Shown in pieces: positions 1 to 6,105 of a DNA stretch of 6,105 nucleotides. Each line of letters opens with the position of its first letter. Position 1 is the stretch's first letter. Below the pieces are notes generated by a model, which saw nothing but the letters and a program-made list of their open reading frames with translations, did not search any database and was not told where the DNA came from. The stretch comes from Ignavibacteriota bacterium. Lineage in GTDB: Bacteria; Bacteroidota; Ignavibacteria; UBA10030; SZUA-254. The position numbers were made by a program, and so were the translations under genes. The stretch spans positions 1 to 6,105 of the forward strand of contig JACPVN010000252.1 in the NCBI GenBank assembly GCA_016191715.1, written 5' to 3'.

Positions 1-396
1 GTTAATCGTTCGGTCAATCGCCGGATATAAAATTTGCTCTTCTTTTTGATTGTGAGCAAACAACGTATTGAGCATCGCCTGTTCGTCTGAATCGGTTTCC
101 GGATTGCCCGATTGAATAGAGTTGTGTATCGCTTCAAGATGTTTCTTGATGACGCGATGTTCCATCCGCATGACTTCCGTCGGTCCCGAATGAACCATGC
201 CCGTCTTCTGTTCGAACAGAGGAAATAAAATATTTTCTTCCCATACAATATGGCGGAGCAATCCTGCGCGAAATTCTGTGAAGAATTCCTTCGCTTTTGT
301 CAGTTCGCTCCTCTTCTGTTGTTGAAATTGTTTGAAGAGTTCATCGAGGCGGTCATGGTCTGCTTCATAATAGTTGGTGATGGTTGATTGGTTCAT
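1..396 (-). CDS. Hemerythrin HHE domain protein (3' end cut off by window edge)
   Basis: A cytoplasmic four-helix-bundle protein predicted to bind a non-haem di-iron centre. Family members bind O2 or NO, or store or deliver iron for repair of damaged iron centres. The 132 visible residues carry the expected ligand pattern: H14-D15 in helix 1, H49 with E53 (HIVWEE), H80 in EHRVIKKHLE, and H115 with E119 (HNQKEEQILYP). The HHE domain is therefore essentially complete, and the missing part is only a C-terminal tail. The ATG start at 396 follows an AAAGGAAA sequence six bases upstream. The domain begins almost at residue 1, so there is no ScdA_N domain as in RIC/YtfE/ScdA. No signal peptide or membrane segment is seen. 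It lies 30 bases after the methyltransferase stop, so it is probably the last visible gene of that operon. An NO or O2 role is inferred from the Rrf2 regulator and membrane ferredoxin nearby; the HHE assignment itself is secure. Confidence 0.9.
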   Translation of the reverse strand, partial: MNQSTITNYYEADHDRLDELFKQFQQQKRSELTKAKEFFTEFRAGLLRHIVWEENILFPLFEQKTGMVHSGPTEVMRMEHRVIKKHLEAIHNSIQSGNPETDSDEQAMLNTLFAHNQKEEQILYPAIDRTIN

Positions 397-400
397 GGTG

Positions 401-408
401 TTTCCTTT
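401..408 (-). promoter_or_regulatory. Shine-Dalgarno site of the hemerythrin gene
   Basis: On the minus strand this reads AAAGGAAA, with the GGA core six bases before the ATG at 396. It is the clearest ribosome binding site in the window and supports the chosen start. The rest of the 30-base gap to the methyltransferase gene is AT-rich and shows no stem-loop, so the two genes are probably co-transcribed. Confidence 0.6.
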
Positions 409-426
409 GTTATGTGTTAATAAAAT

Positions 427-1200
427 TCAAGAGGCAACAATGACAAGGTCGTGAGATGCTTCGTCATCAAACGGTTCAAATGAAAGAGAACCGAAAAGCT
501 CAATCTGTGTGAAGCCGGCGTTCGATAAATGGTGTTGTAAACGGGAGAGAGTCACCGGGTTCAGCATCGTCGTTTGAAGTTCGTGAACCATTTGATTCTC
601 TTTCTGTCCGAGCGTGAGCATGTTAAACGCGATGGCGTCATCGAGATAATCATAAAAGCGGACATATATTTTTCCATCCCGTTCTTTCACGTTCTGAATC
701 CGTTCCTTCTTCTTCATGATTTGTTTATAATTCAGCAGTTGAAGAATAACCACGCCCTGTTCGTTCAAAACAGATTTGAAATTTGTCAATGCCTGATTCA
801 ATTCTGCATCGGAAAGAAGATGCGGAAGTGTATTCCCGAGACAGAATACAGCATCAACTTTTTGCTGAACGGTATCGGAAAGATGTTGAAAGTCTGAAAC
901 AACCGGTTCGATGTTCAGATTCATTTCGAGTGCGTGTTCTTTTAAACGGAATACCATGTTGGTGGAACCATCAATAGCGGTTACCCTTACTCCAAGCCAC
1001 GCAAGCAAGAGCGAGTGAAATCCTGTACCGCATCCGGCATCAACTGCTGAACGAATATTATACTTTGAAACGAGTACGTTGAAAACCGGTTTTTCCCAGA
1101 TAAACCGCTTCTCAAAATCAATCATACTATCATAATCCTGAGCAAGCGAATCGTAGAACGAGGTGACCTTTTCCATCGAAAACTCATTCATTTGGTCCAT
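427..1200 (-). CDS. Class I SAM-dependent methyltransferase, substrate unknown
   Basis: A soluble Rossmann-fold methyltransferase of 257 residues from the ATG at 1200. Motif I is VDAGCGTG (residues 53-60). The acidic residue at the end of strand 2, which should hold the SAM ribose, is D77 in TAIDGS. Then come SDF (102-104), the likely adenine-contact region, and FCLGNTLPHLL (119-129). The last motif resembles the LGNSxxHL segment of glycine/sarcosine N-methyltransferases, so a small-molecule N-methyltransferase is possible but unproven. The C-terminal half (about 170-257) has the added beta strands common in that group. The reading frame is open up to a TTG at 1245, but that start would overlap the ferredoxin gene by 62 bases. 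The ATGs at 1200 and 1191 overlap it by 17 and 8 bases and are more plausible. None has a good Shine-Dalgarno site, so translation is probably coupled to the upstream gene. Confidence 0.85.
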   Translation of the reverse strand: MDQMNEFSMEKVTSFYDSLAQDYDSMIDFEKRFIWEKPVFNVLVSKYNIRSAVDAGCGTGFHSLLLAWLGVRVTAIDGSTNMVFRLKEHALEMNLNIEPVVSDFQHLSDTVQQKVDAVFCLGNTLPHLLSDAELNQALTNFKSVLNEQGVVILQLLNYKQIMKKKERIQNVKERDGKIYVRFYDYLDDAIAFNMLTLGQKENQMVHELQTTMLNPVTLSRLQHHLSNAGFTQIELFGSLSFEPFDDEASHDLVIVAS

Positions 1201-2428
1201 ATTGAGGAACTTCGCCCCTGTTGTGCTGATACATCGGTGATTCAATCATCGGAAATCGCTTGAGATATTCTTCCTTCGACATTCCGTTTTGCCAATGTCC
1301 GGTAAGCATTGCCAATCCGGTTATAGCAACAAACGTCCCGACCACCAGCACACCAAACACCCAATTCGGAACATGAGTTTTGGTAAATGATGCTCGCACA
1401 TCCAATGTTTGTTTCACCGGACATGCTTCGACACAAGCGAGACAATTCATACATTCGTCGCTCCAAACATTTTTCACTTTATGCACTTTGATGTTTGAAG
1501 GACATGCCTTCGTGCAGAGTTCACAATCAATGCAGGTGGATTTGTTGCGCGTAATTTTGAAAGGGCTGAGCCAACTGAGAGCGCCAAGCAACGCGCCGTA
1601 CGGGCAGAGAAATCTGCACCAGAAATTTTTGATGAACAACGAAAAAACCATGAGAATGATAATTGTCCGGAGAGCGAACGAGGAAATGTTCGCGAAGAAC
1701 TGATACATCTTCACGTCCGCCATCTTGTTGTACGGACTGTAAATGAACACCTGCAAATCCGACAGCGACATTTGCCAAATTGAAGAGACAAAGAAATAGA
1801 GGAGAAGATACTTCAGAGAGCGAAGAGGATAATCGAGCCACTTCGGTGGTGTGAGATTTCTTCCGAACAATTTCTTCCCGAACATCCAGAGCGATTCGCT
1901 CAGCGTTCCAATCGGACAGAGCCAACTGCAAAATGCTTTCTTCAGGAATACTCCGCTTGCAATTATCGCGATGAAAATAAAAAGTCCGGACGGATGAACG
2001 TCGTTGATGATTCCCGTTTGTAACCAGTACTTTAAGCTCATTAATGCACTGATAGGAAGAAATCCTTCCGCTCCGGGAGGACGTTCAACAAACATCGCCT
2101 TACCATCCGATGTTCCCCATTGCATGAAAAGATAGAACTCAATACCAATCCAGACACAAAGGATAATGAACGCGAACTGAACGGTTGAACGGAGAAACTG
2201 AGAATCTCCTTCGAGTCTGCTGATGATTTTTTTATATGCGTTCGGCTCGAATGAGAAATCCGGTTTTTGTTTTCTCAACTCTGCCGAAAGTTTTTTTACT
2301 TTAGGTTGACAAAGGTTTATTCGAGCGGTAAATGACGGTAACGTACCGTTGATAATTCTGGGGCGTGGTTCAACAATTGAGTGTTGCCCAAATTCAAGAA
2401 CTGATGATGCGGTCGTATCAGATTTCAT
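1184..2428 (-). CDS. Membrane-bound 4Fe-4S ferredoxin, NapH/NosR/CcoG-like
   Basis: A 414-residue polytopic membrane protein expected to pass electrons between the quinone pool or cytoplasmic donors and a redox partner. A soluble N-terminus (about 1-78) precedes membrane segments near 82-102, 146-164, 205-219 and 250-267, with a weaker one around 124-138. Two CX3CP motifs sit just after membrane segments (C167/C171 in CSWLCP; C271/C275 in CRFLCP), as in NapH, NosR and CcoG. Two classical [4Fe-4S] motifs follow: C299, C302, C305, C309 and C326, C329, C332, C336. A last helix (about 355-376) leads into a tail of about 38 residues. The NosR FMN-binding domain is absent. The ATG at 2428 is forced by an in-frame TAA four codons upstream. 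It has no Shine-Dalgarno site and lies 27 bases after a large hairpin. The end overlaps the methyltransferase gene. Family is secure; the physiological partner is not visible here. Confidence 0.9.
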   Translation of the reverse strand: MKSDTTASSVLEFGQHSIVEPRPRIINGTLPSFTARINLCQPKVKKLSAELRKQKPDFSFEPNAYKKIISRLEGDSQFLRSTVQFAFIILCVWIGIEFYLFMQWGTSDGKAMFVERPPGAEGFLPISALMSLKYWLQTGIINDVHPSGLFIFIAIIASGVFLKKAFCSWLCPIGTLSESLWMFGKKLFGRNLTPPKWLDYPLRSLKYLLLYFFVSSIWQMSLSDLQVFIYSPYNKMADVKMYQFFANISSFALRTIIILMVFSLFIKNFWCRFLCPYGALLGALSWLSPFKITRNKSTCIDCELCTKACPSNIKVHKVKNVWSDECMNCLACVEACPVKQTLDVRASFTKTHVPNWVFGVLVVGTFVAITGLAMLTGHWQNGMSKEEYLKRFPMIESPMYQHNRGEVPQYGPNE

Positions 2429-2455
2429 AGTCAGTAGTTAGGTTGTTCTCAGGTT

Positions 2456-2510
2456 TGAAATTGCCTGTCACCTAATCATTTGAAAACGGTGAGAATTTCA
2501 GGCAATTTCA
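2456..2510 (-). repeat. Long imperfect inverted repeat (hairpin) in the leader of the ferredoxin gene
   Basis: The arms at 2456-2467 and 2499-2510 are a perfect 12-bp inverted repeat (minus strand TGAAATTGCCTG and CAGGCAATTTCA). Inside them TCACC (2492-2488) pairs with GGTGA (2472-2468). The folded RNA would be a 12-bp stem, a one-sided 6-base bulge, a 5-bp stem and a 15-base loop. No T-run follows on either strand, so it does not look like an intrinsic terminator. It ends 27 bases before the ferredoxin ATG. It may be a protein-binding operator, an mRNA-stability or translation-control element, or a small dispersed repeat; the sequence alone does not decide. Confidence 0.6.
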
Positions 2511-2530
2511 TTCAAACTGACCTTAAGTGT

Positions 2531-2545
2531 CCAACTAATGTGCCA
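2531..2545 (-). promoter_or_regulatory. Weak sigma-54-like promoter element upstream of the ferredoxin gene
   Basis: The minus strand reads TGGCAC, five bases, TTGG. The sigma-54 consensus is TGGCAC-N5-TTGC, so the -24 half is perfect and the -12 half has G in place of the key C. If used, transcription would start near 2519, nine bases before the hairpin and about 90 bases before the ATG. The deviation is at an important base and one such match can arise by chance. No convincing sigma-70 or Bacteroidota-type (TTTG / TAnnTTTG) promoter was found in this gap as an alternative. Confidence 0.2.
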
Positions 2546-2579
2546 AATTGGATAAATGCCTCCAAATTAAAAAGCCGAT

Positions 2580-3014
2580 TTATTTCCGGTTAAACTGGGG
2601 CTTTCTCATTTCTACGGCAAATTGATTGACGCTTTTCGACATAAGAAGTTCTCTCAATTCCTCCCTCATTTTTCCCCACTGTTCATGCAAAGCGCACGGT
2701 TGTTCGTCGCCGCAATCCGGGAAACCCAAAACGCATCCTTTGGTAAAACTCGTACCATCTACCGCTTCGATGATTTGATACAATGTAATTTTGTCGGTTG
2801 ACTTTTTCAATGCAAATCCGCCGAGTGATCCCTTGAACGAAGAAAGTAATCCTTTTCGTGAGAGCGCCTGGAGAATTTTCGCCGCGAAATGATATGGCAA
2901 ATCCAGATGTGTTGTTAACTCCTTGATAGAAGTTTTTTCTCCCTCCGGTTTGAGAGCGAGAAACAGAACTGCTTGCAGTGCATACTCGCACTGCCTACTG
3001 AAAATAATACTCAT
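2580..3014 (-). CDS. Rrf2-family transcriptional regulator with NsrR/IscR-type Fe-S cysteines
   Basis: A 144-residue cytoplasmic DNA-binding regulator. Residues 1-60 form the winged helix-turn-helix, including the start typical of Rrf2 proteins (SRQCEYALQAVLFLA) and the recognition region around LPYHFAAKILQAL. The wing is SSFKGSLGGFALKK, followed by ITLYQIIEAVDG. The sensor loop has C94, C101 and C107 with H110, spacing C-X6-C-X5-C-X2-H. This is close to IscR (C-X5-C-X5-C-X2-H) and matches NsrR spacing in some bacteria, so an Fe-S cluster sensing NO, O2 or Fe-S status is likely. Which signal it reads cannot be told from sequence. The ATG overlaps the stop of the DHOD-like gene (ATGA), with GGAA about six bases before the start. 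The likely targets are its own operon and the ferredoxin operon just downstream; both are inferences. Confidence 0.9.
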   Translation of the reverse strand: MSIIFSRQCEYALQAVLFLALKPEGEKTSIKELTTHLDLPYHFAAKILQALSRKGLLSSFKGSLGGFALKKSTDKITLYQIIEAVDGTSFTKGCVLGFPDCGDEQPCALHEQWGKMREELRELLMSKSVNQFAVEMRKPQFNRK

Positions 3015-4015
3015 TGTATTTCCAATCCTTGATATTTGTTTAATGCTTTCATATAATTTGCCCGCTCAAAAGCCGACGGGTCGGCGACCGATTTCTGGCT
3101 CATGCTTCCTTTCATTTGCTGAACGGAATCATATTCATGTTCCATCATCCATGCCTCCATACCCAGCAACACCTGAGTGACATACTGAGGTCCATGTTTC
3201 AATAACGCGGAACACATCATCGTTACGTCTGCACCTGACATCAACATTTTAATAACATCTTCTGAGGTATGAATGCCGCTTGTTGCCGCGAGACTTGCGT
3301 TTATTCTGCCGTGTAAGATGGCAATCCATCGCATCGGTACTCGCATCGCGAATGAAGTGCTTAACGTAACACCTGGCTTCACATCCAATGTTCCCAGGTC
3401 AATATCAGGCTGATAGAAACGATTGAACAACACAAGTCCATCCGCGCCGGCGCTATCAAACCGGTAAGCCATGTTTGCAAACGAACTAAAGAACGGACTC
3501 AGTTTCATTGCCACAGGAATTTTCACTGCGCGCTTCACGGCACTCAGAACTTCGATATACCGTTCTTCCACGTCCGCTCCGGTCAGCAACGGGTCGGTAG
3601 GAATGTAATAAACATTTAGTTCAATTGCATCCGCGCCTGCCTGTTCCAACTTGGATGCATAGTTTATCCAGCCACCGACCGTAATACCGTTCAGACTCGC
3701 AATCACCGGAATTTCAAGTGATTGCTTCGCTTTTCGAAGCAATTCCACATACTCGTCCGGTCCGAGATTATACTCACCGAAATTCGGAAAATACGTCAAC
3801 GATTCCGCAAAACTTTCGGTACCAAAGGAAAGGTAGTGATCGAGTTCTGCCGCTTCATGTGCGATTTGTTCTTCAAAGAGTGAGTACATAACGACTGCAC
3901 CCGCGCCTGCATCCTCCAACCGCTTCATGCTATCAACCGAATGTGAAAGCGGGCCTGATGATGGAATGAGAGGATTTTTCAGTGGTATTCCAAGATATGT
4001 TGTTTTCAAGTCCAT
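3011..4015 (-). CDS. Dihydroorotate dehydrogenase-like FMN TIM-barrel protein
   Basis: A 334-residue cytosolic protein with the FMN-binding beta/alpha barrel of the DHOD family. It opens with the family pattern TTYLGIPLKNPLIPSSGPLS. Other conserved parts are SLNG (107-110), ELN (132-134), AMKLSPF around K171, LVLFNRF around N198, and a C-terminal phosphate-binding region SGIHTSEDVIKMLMSGAD (246-263). In true class 1 DHODs the loop after ELN reads like SCPN and leads to the active-site region. Here it is ELNVYYIPTDP, so ordinary pyrimidine-synthesis activity is doubtful. Proteins like this are usually annotated 'dihydroorotate dehydrogenase-like', and their reaction is, to my knowledge, unsettled. 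The ATG at 4015 has AGGA nine bases upstream. It follows the kinase stop by 29 bases and its stop overlaps the Rrf2 start, so all three are probably one transcript. Confidence 0.88.
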   Translation of the reverse strand: MDLKTTYLGIPLKNPLIPSSGPLSHSVDSMKRLEDAGAGAVVMYSLFEEQIAHEAAELDHYLSFGTESFAESLTYFPNFGEYNLGPDEYVELLRKAKQSLEIPVIASLNGITVGGWINYASKLEQAGADAIELNVYYIPTDPLLTGADVEERYIEVLSAVKRAVKIPVAMKLSPFFSSFANMAYRFDSAGADGLVLFNRFYQPDIDLGTLDVKPGVTLSTSFAMRVPMRWIAILHGRINASLAATSGIHTSEDVIKMLMSGADVTMMCSALLKHGPQYVTQVLLGMEAWMMEHEYDSVQQMKGSMSQKSVADPSAFERANYMKALNKYQGLEIQ

Positions 4016-4044
4016 AGTTGTTGTTCCTGTTTCTGTAGTAAGAA

Positions 4045-6105
4045 TTATTTTGTTAAAACTTCATGTAATGTTTTGAGTAAACTTTCCGCGGTATAGGGCT
4101 TTGCAAGGAACGCCAAAACTTCTGTTTCGGGTTTGGTGGAAATCTGTGACCCGGTTGTCAATCCGCTTGATGCTACAATCTTTACCATGGGATTGAGTTC
4201 CTTCAGTGCGAGAATCGTCGCGTTTCCATCCATCACCGGCATCATCATATCGGTTATAACGATGTCTATTTCCGATTGTTTTTCCTTGTACATTGCAACA
4301 CCTTTCGAGCCGTCATTTGCAGTAAGCACTTTGTAACCGTACATTTCAAGCGTGTACTTTGTGATGTCCCGGACTGATGCTTCATCATCAATAACTAACA
4401 CTAATTCTCCCTTCCCGTTCGGATATTCAACTGTAACCTTTTCAGTCCGTACAATTTCAGCCGATCCGGTTGCAGGAAGAAATACTTTAAACGTTGTACC
4501 GCTTCCGGCGTGCGTGTACACATCAATAAATCCTTCATGCCCTTTTACGATAGCATGAACCGTTGAGAGACCAAGTCCGGTTCCGCTCGCTTGTGGTTTT
4601 GTTGTGAAGAACGGGTCAAATATTTTCGGCAATATTTCCTGCGGTATCCCTGTTCCTGTATCTGTAACACTTACCACAACATACGAACCGACGTTCGCTC
4701 CATATTGCATTTTGGCAAAATGTTCATCTACAATAATATTTTCCGCCATCAGCTCGAGTGAGCCACCGTCCGGCATGGCATCACGTGCATTCACGCATAA
4801 GTTCAACAACACCTGATGAAGTTGCGTCGGATCGCCTGACACCGACCATAAATCTTTTTGAATTGAACAATGCACTTCAATTCCTCTCGGGAACGTTTCG
4901 CGGGCAATTTGTTCCATCTCTCTGAGAAGATGTCGCAATTGGATATTCCCGCGTTCGCCTTCAGAACCCCGCGCAAAGGATAGAATTTGTTTGATGATAT
5001 GCTTTCCTCGTTCTGCACTTTGCTTGATGGTTTGCAGAATTTTTGCCGCATGCTCAGTCGTTGCATAGCGTTTCAACACATCAATGGAAAGAAGGATTGG
5101 CGCAAGCACATTGTTTAAATCGTGAGCCACTCCCCCTGCAAGTGTTCCAAGACTCTCAAGACGTTGTGAACGTAGAAACTGCTCTTCCAGCCGTTTCTTA
5201 TCGGTGATATCAAGTTGAATTGCCATGAATCCATCAATGTTCCCGTACTCATCTAAGACCGGACTCATAGACGACTCGACAATAATATTCTTATCTGATT
5301 TCGATTTATTGTGGATCTCGCGTTTGACAAATTGTTTGTTCAGCAAGGTTTTCCAAATACTTACATATTCTTCCTTGTTGATAGAGCCGCTTTTCAAAAT
5401 TCGGGGCGTAACTTTTCCGACAACTTCTTCCTGCGTGTAACCATAAAGTTTTGTAAACTCGGGATTGATAAACGTAATGATCCCTTCTCTGTCTGTAATA
5501 AACACGACTTCCCCTAACGATTCAACTGCTTTCCGGAGTTTCCCGACTTCTTCTTCAACCCGTACTTTCTCTGTAATATCTGAAAGCGAGCCAACGATTG
5601 CGATTGTTTTCCCGTTTAACACAACGGGGGATTCATTCACTTCTACCCAGATTTTTCTCCCTTTCTTTCCGATAAGTTCCAGACGGAACGGGGGTTGTCG
5701 TTCGCCTGTATCTATTGCCCGTTGCGTGTAATCGAATCCGATATTATTTATCGGATTCTCGGTCGAAAATTCCGTCCACCGTATGAGCGCTTCGTCCGGT
5801 TCACAATCGAAGTACGAATGTGTTTGCGGACTGACATAGGTGAGAATATGATCATTCGTATGAGAATAGAAAAGATTAGTGCTATGCTCAACTATCTCAC
5901 GTAGTTTGATTTCACTTTGACGCAACGCTTCTTCGGCTTTTTTACGCTCGGTAATATCGTTGATAAGAGCCATCGTTCCGATGATTGTATTGCTTCCATC
6001 GCGCAACGAAGCAGTGGAAATGCTGACATGAACGAGCGAATTATCTTTGCGTCTTCTGTAGGTATCATGAACAATGAACACTCCGCCATTTCGGACCCGT
6101 TCAAC
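4045..6105 (-). CDS. Hybrid sensor histidine kinase, PAS-PAS-PAS-HisKA-HATPase-REC (5' end cut off by window edge)
   Basis: The C-terminal 686 residues of a two-component kinase. The frame is open to the right edge, so the true start lies outside. Counting from a GTG codon at 6081: the tail of one PAS/PAC unit (1-52, ending NDITERKKAEEAL), a second PAS/PAC (about 57-178, SLSDITEKVRVEEE), a third (about 179-303, LDITDKKRLEEQ), then HisKA with the phospho-acceptor H320 in VAHDLNN. The ATPase domain has the N-box NLCVNARDA (427-435), G1 DTGTGIP (474-480), FDPFFTTK (488-495) and G2 GTGLGLS (500-506). The receiver domain (about 558-678) has acidic pocket D565/D566, phospho-acceptor D611 and K661. 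All key residues are present, so it should be active. No membrane helix or haem-binding CXXCH is seen in this part. The receiver is C-terminal with no DNA-binding output, so phosphate must pass to a partner outside this window. The signal is unknown. Confidence 0.93.
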   Translation of the reverse strand, partial: VERVRNGGVFIVHDTYRRRKDNSLVHVSISTASLRDGSNTIIGTMALINDITERKKAEEALRQSEIKLREIVEHSTNLFYSHTNDHILTYVSPQTHSYFDCEPDEALIRWTEFSTENPINNIGFDYTQRAIDTGERQPPFRLELIGKKGRKIWVEVNESPVVLNGKTIAIVGSLSDITEKVRVEEEVGKLRKAVESLGEVVFITDREGIITFINPEFTKLYGYTQEEVVGKVTPRILKSGSINKEEYVSIWKTLLNKQFVKREIHNKSKSDKNIIVESSMSPVLDEYGNIDGFMAIQLDITDKKRLEEQFLRSQRLESLGTLAGGVAHDLNNVLAPILLSIDVLKRYATTEHAAKILQTIKQSAERGKHIIKQILSFARGSEGERGNIQLRHLLREMEQIARETFPRGIEVHCSIQKDLWSVSGDPTQLHQVLLNLCVNARDAMPDGGSLELMAENIIVDEHFAKMQYGANVGSYVVVSVTDTGTGIPQEILPKIFDPFFTTKPQASGTGLGLSTVHAIVKGHEGFIDVYTHAGSGTTFKVFLPATGSAEIVRTEKVTVEYPNGKGELVLVIDDEASVRDITKYTLEMYGYKVLTANDGSKGVAMYKEKQSEIDIVITDMMMPVMDGNATILALKELNPMVKIVASSGLTTGSQISTKPETEVLAFLAKPYTAESLLKTLHEVLTK

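Noticed and set aside
1..396. RIC/ScdA/YtfE iron-centre repair protein
   Set aside because: The HHE domain starts at the N-terminus with no ScdA_N domain, so only the general hemerythrin family is claimed.
574..977. Plus-strand open frames over the methyltransferase, and similar ones over the ferredoxin, DHOD-like and kinase genes
   Set aside because: They lie antisense to well-supported genes, show no recognisable domains and read as low-complexity antisense translation. The alternate-frame minus-strand frames at 1242-1466, 1527-1931, 2683-2991 and 4803-5066 are rejected for the same reason.
1201..1245. Longer methyltransferase with a TTG start at 1245
   Set aside because: It would add 15 residues unlike the family and overlap the ferredoxin gene by 62 bases. 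The ATGs at 1200 and 1191 give a normal N-terminus (MDQMNEFSMEKV).
2456..2510. Hairpin as an intrinsic terminator
   Set aside because: No T-run follows the stem on either strand, the stem is AT-rich and bulged, and the loop is 15 bases.
2561..2593. T-rich stretch after the Rrf2 stop as a terminator
   Set aside because: A TTTTT run exists after CCG/CGG pairing, but the stem is only three base pairs and could not be stable.
3011..4015. Genuine pyrD (dihydroorotate dehydrogenase)
   Set aside because: The segment after ELN lacks the SCPN-type loop and no pyrimidine gene is adjacent. The 'like' family is the safer call.
4016..4044. Promoter between the kinase and DHOD-like genes
   Set aside because: Only 29 bases separate them. 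They contain an AGGA ribosome binding site but no promoter-like hexamers or stem-loop, so one transcript is more likely.
6079..6081. GTG codon as the start of the histidine kinase
   Set aside because: The frame stays open to the window edge and the codon falls in the middle of a PAS/PAC domain, so the gene starts outside the window.

Overview
The window is a compact run of six genes, all on the minus strand, read from the right edge to the left. Coding density, moderate GC content and weak or absent Shine-Dalgarno sequences before some genes suggest a free-living bacterium. The flavour of the Fe-S membrane protein, the DHOD-like protein and the PAS-rich hybrid kinase suggests the Bacteroidota/Chlorobiota/Ignavibacteria neighbourhood. 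That placement is an impression from protein style, not a proven assignment. I see no rRNA, tRNA, CRISPR array, insertion sequence or phage gene.

Layout in the direction of transcription. (1) 6105-4045: 3' part of a soluble-looking hybrid sensor histidine kinase (PAS-PAS-PAS-HisKA-HATPase-receiver); its start lies beyond the right edge. (2) 4015-3011: FMN-type TIM-barrel protein of the 'dihydroorotate dehydrogenase-like' family. (3) 3014-2580: Rrf2-family regulator with an NsrR/IscR-type cysteine trio, joined to gene 2 by an ATGA stop/start overlap. (4) A 151-bp gap, the only sizeable non-coding stretch, holding a long imperfect hairpin and a weak sigma-54-like element. (5) 2428-1184: polytopic membrane ferredoxin of the NapH/NosR/CcoG type with two [4Fe-4S] motifs. 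(6) 1200-427: class I SAM-dependent methyltransferase overlapping the end of gene 5. (7) 396-1: hemerythrin HHE protein, cut by the left edge.

How they may work together (inference): an Rrf2 regulator that probably senses NO or redox state through an Fe-S cluster lies beside a membrane electron-transfer ferredoxin and a di-iron hemerythrin. This combination is common in nitrosative or oxidative stress and anaerobic respiration loci. The methyltransferase and the DHOD-like flavoprotein have no known role in such a pathway and are the least understood parts. Tight spacing suggests two transcription units, kinase/DHOD-like/Rrf2 and ferredoxin/methyltransferase/hemerythrin, divided by the regulatory gap, though read-through is possible because no convincing terminator is visible.
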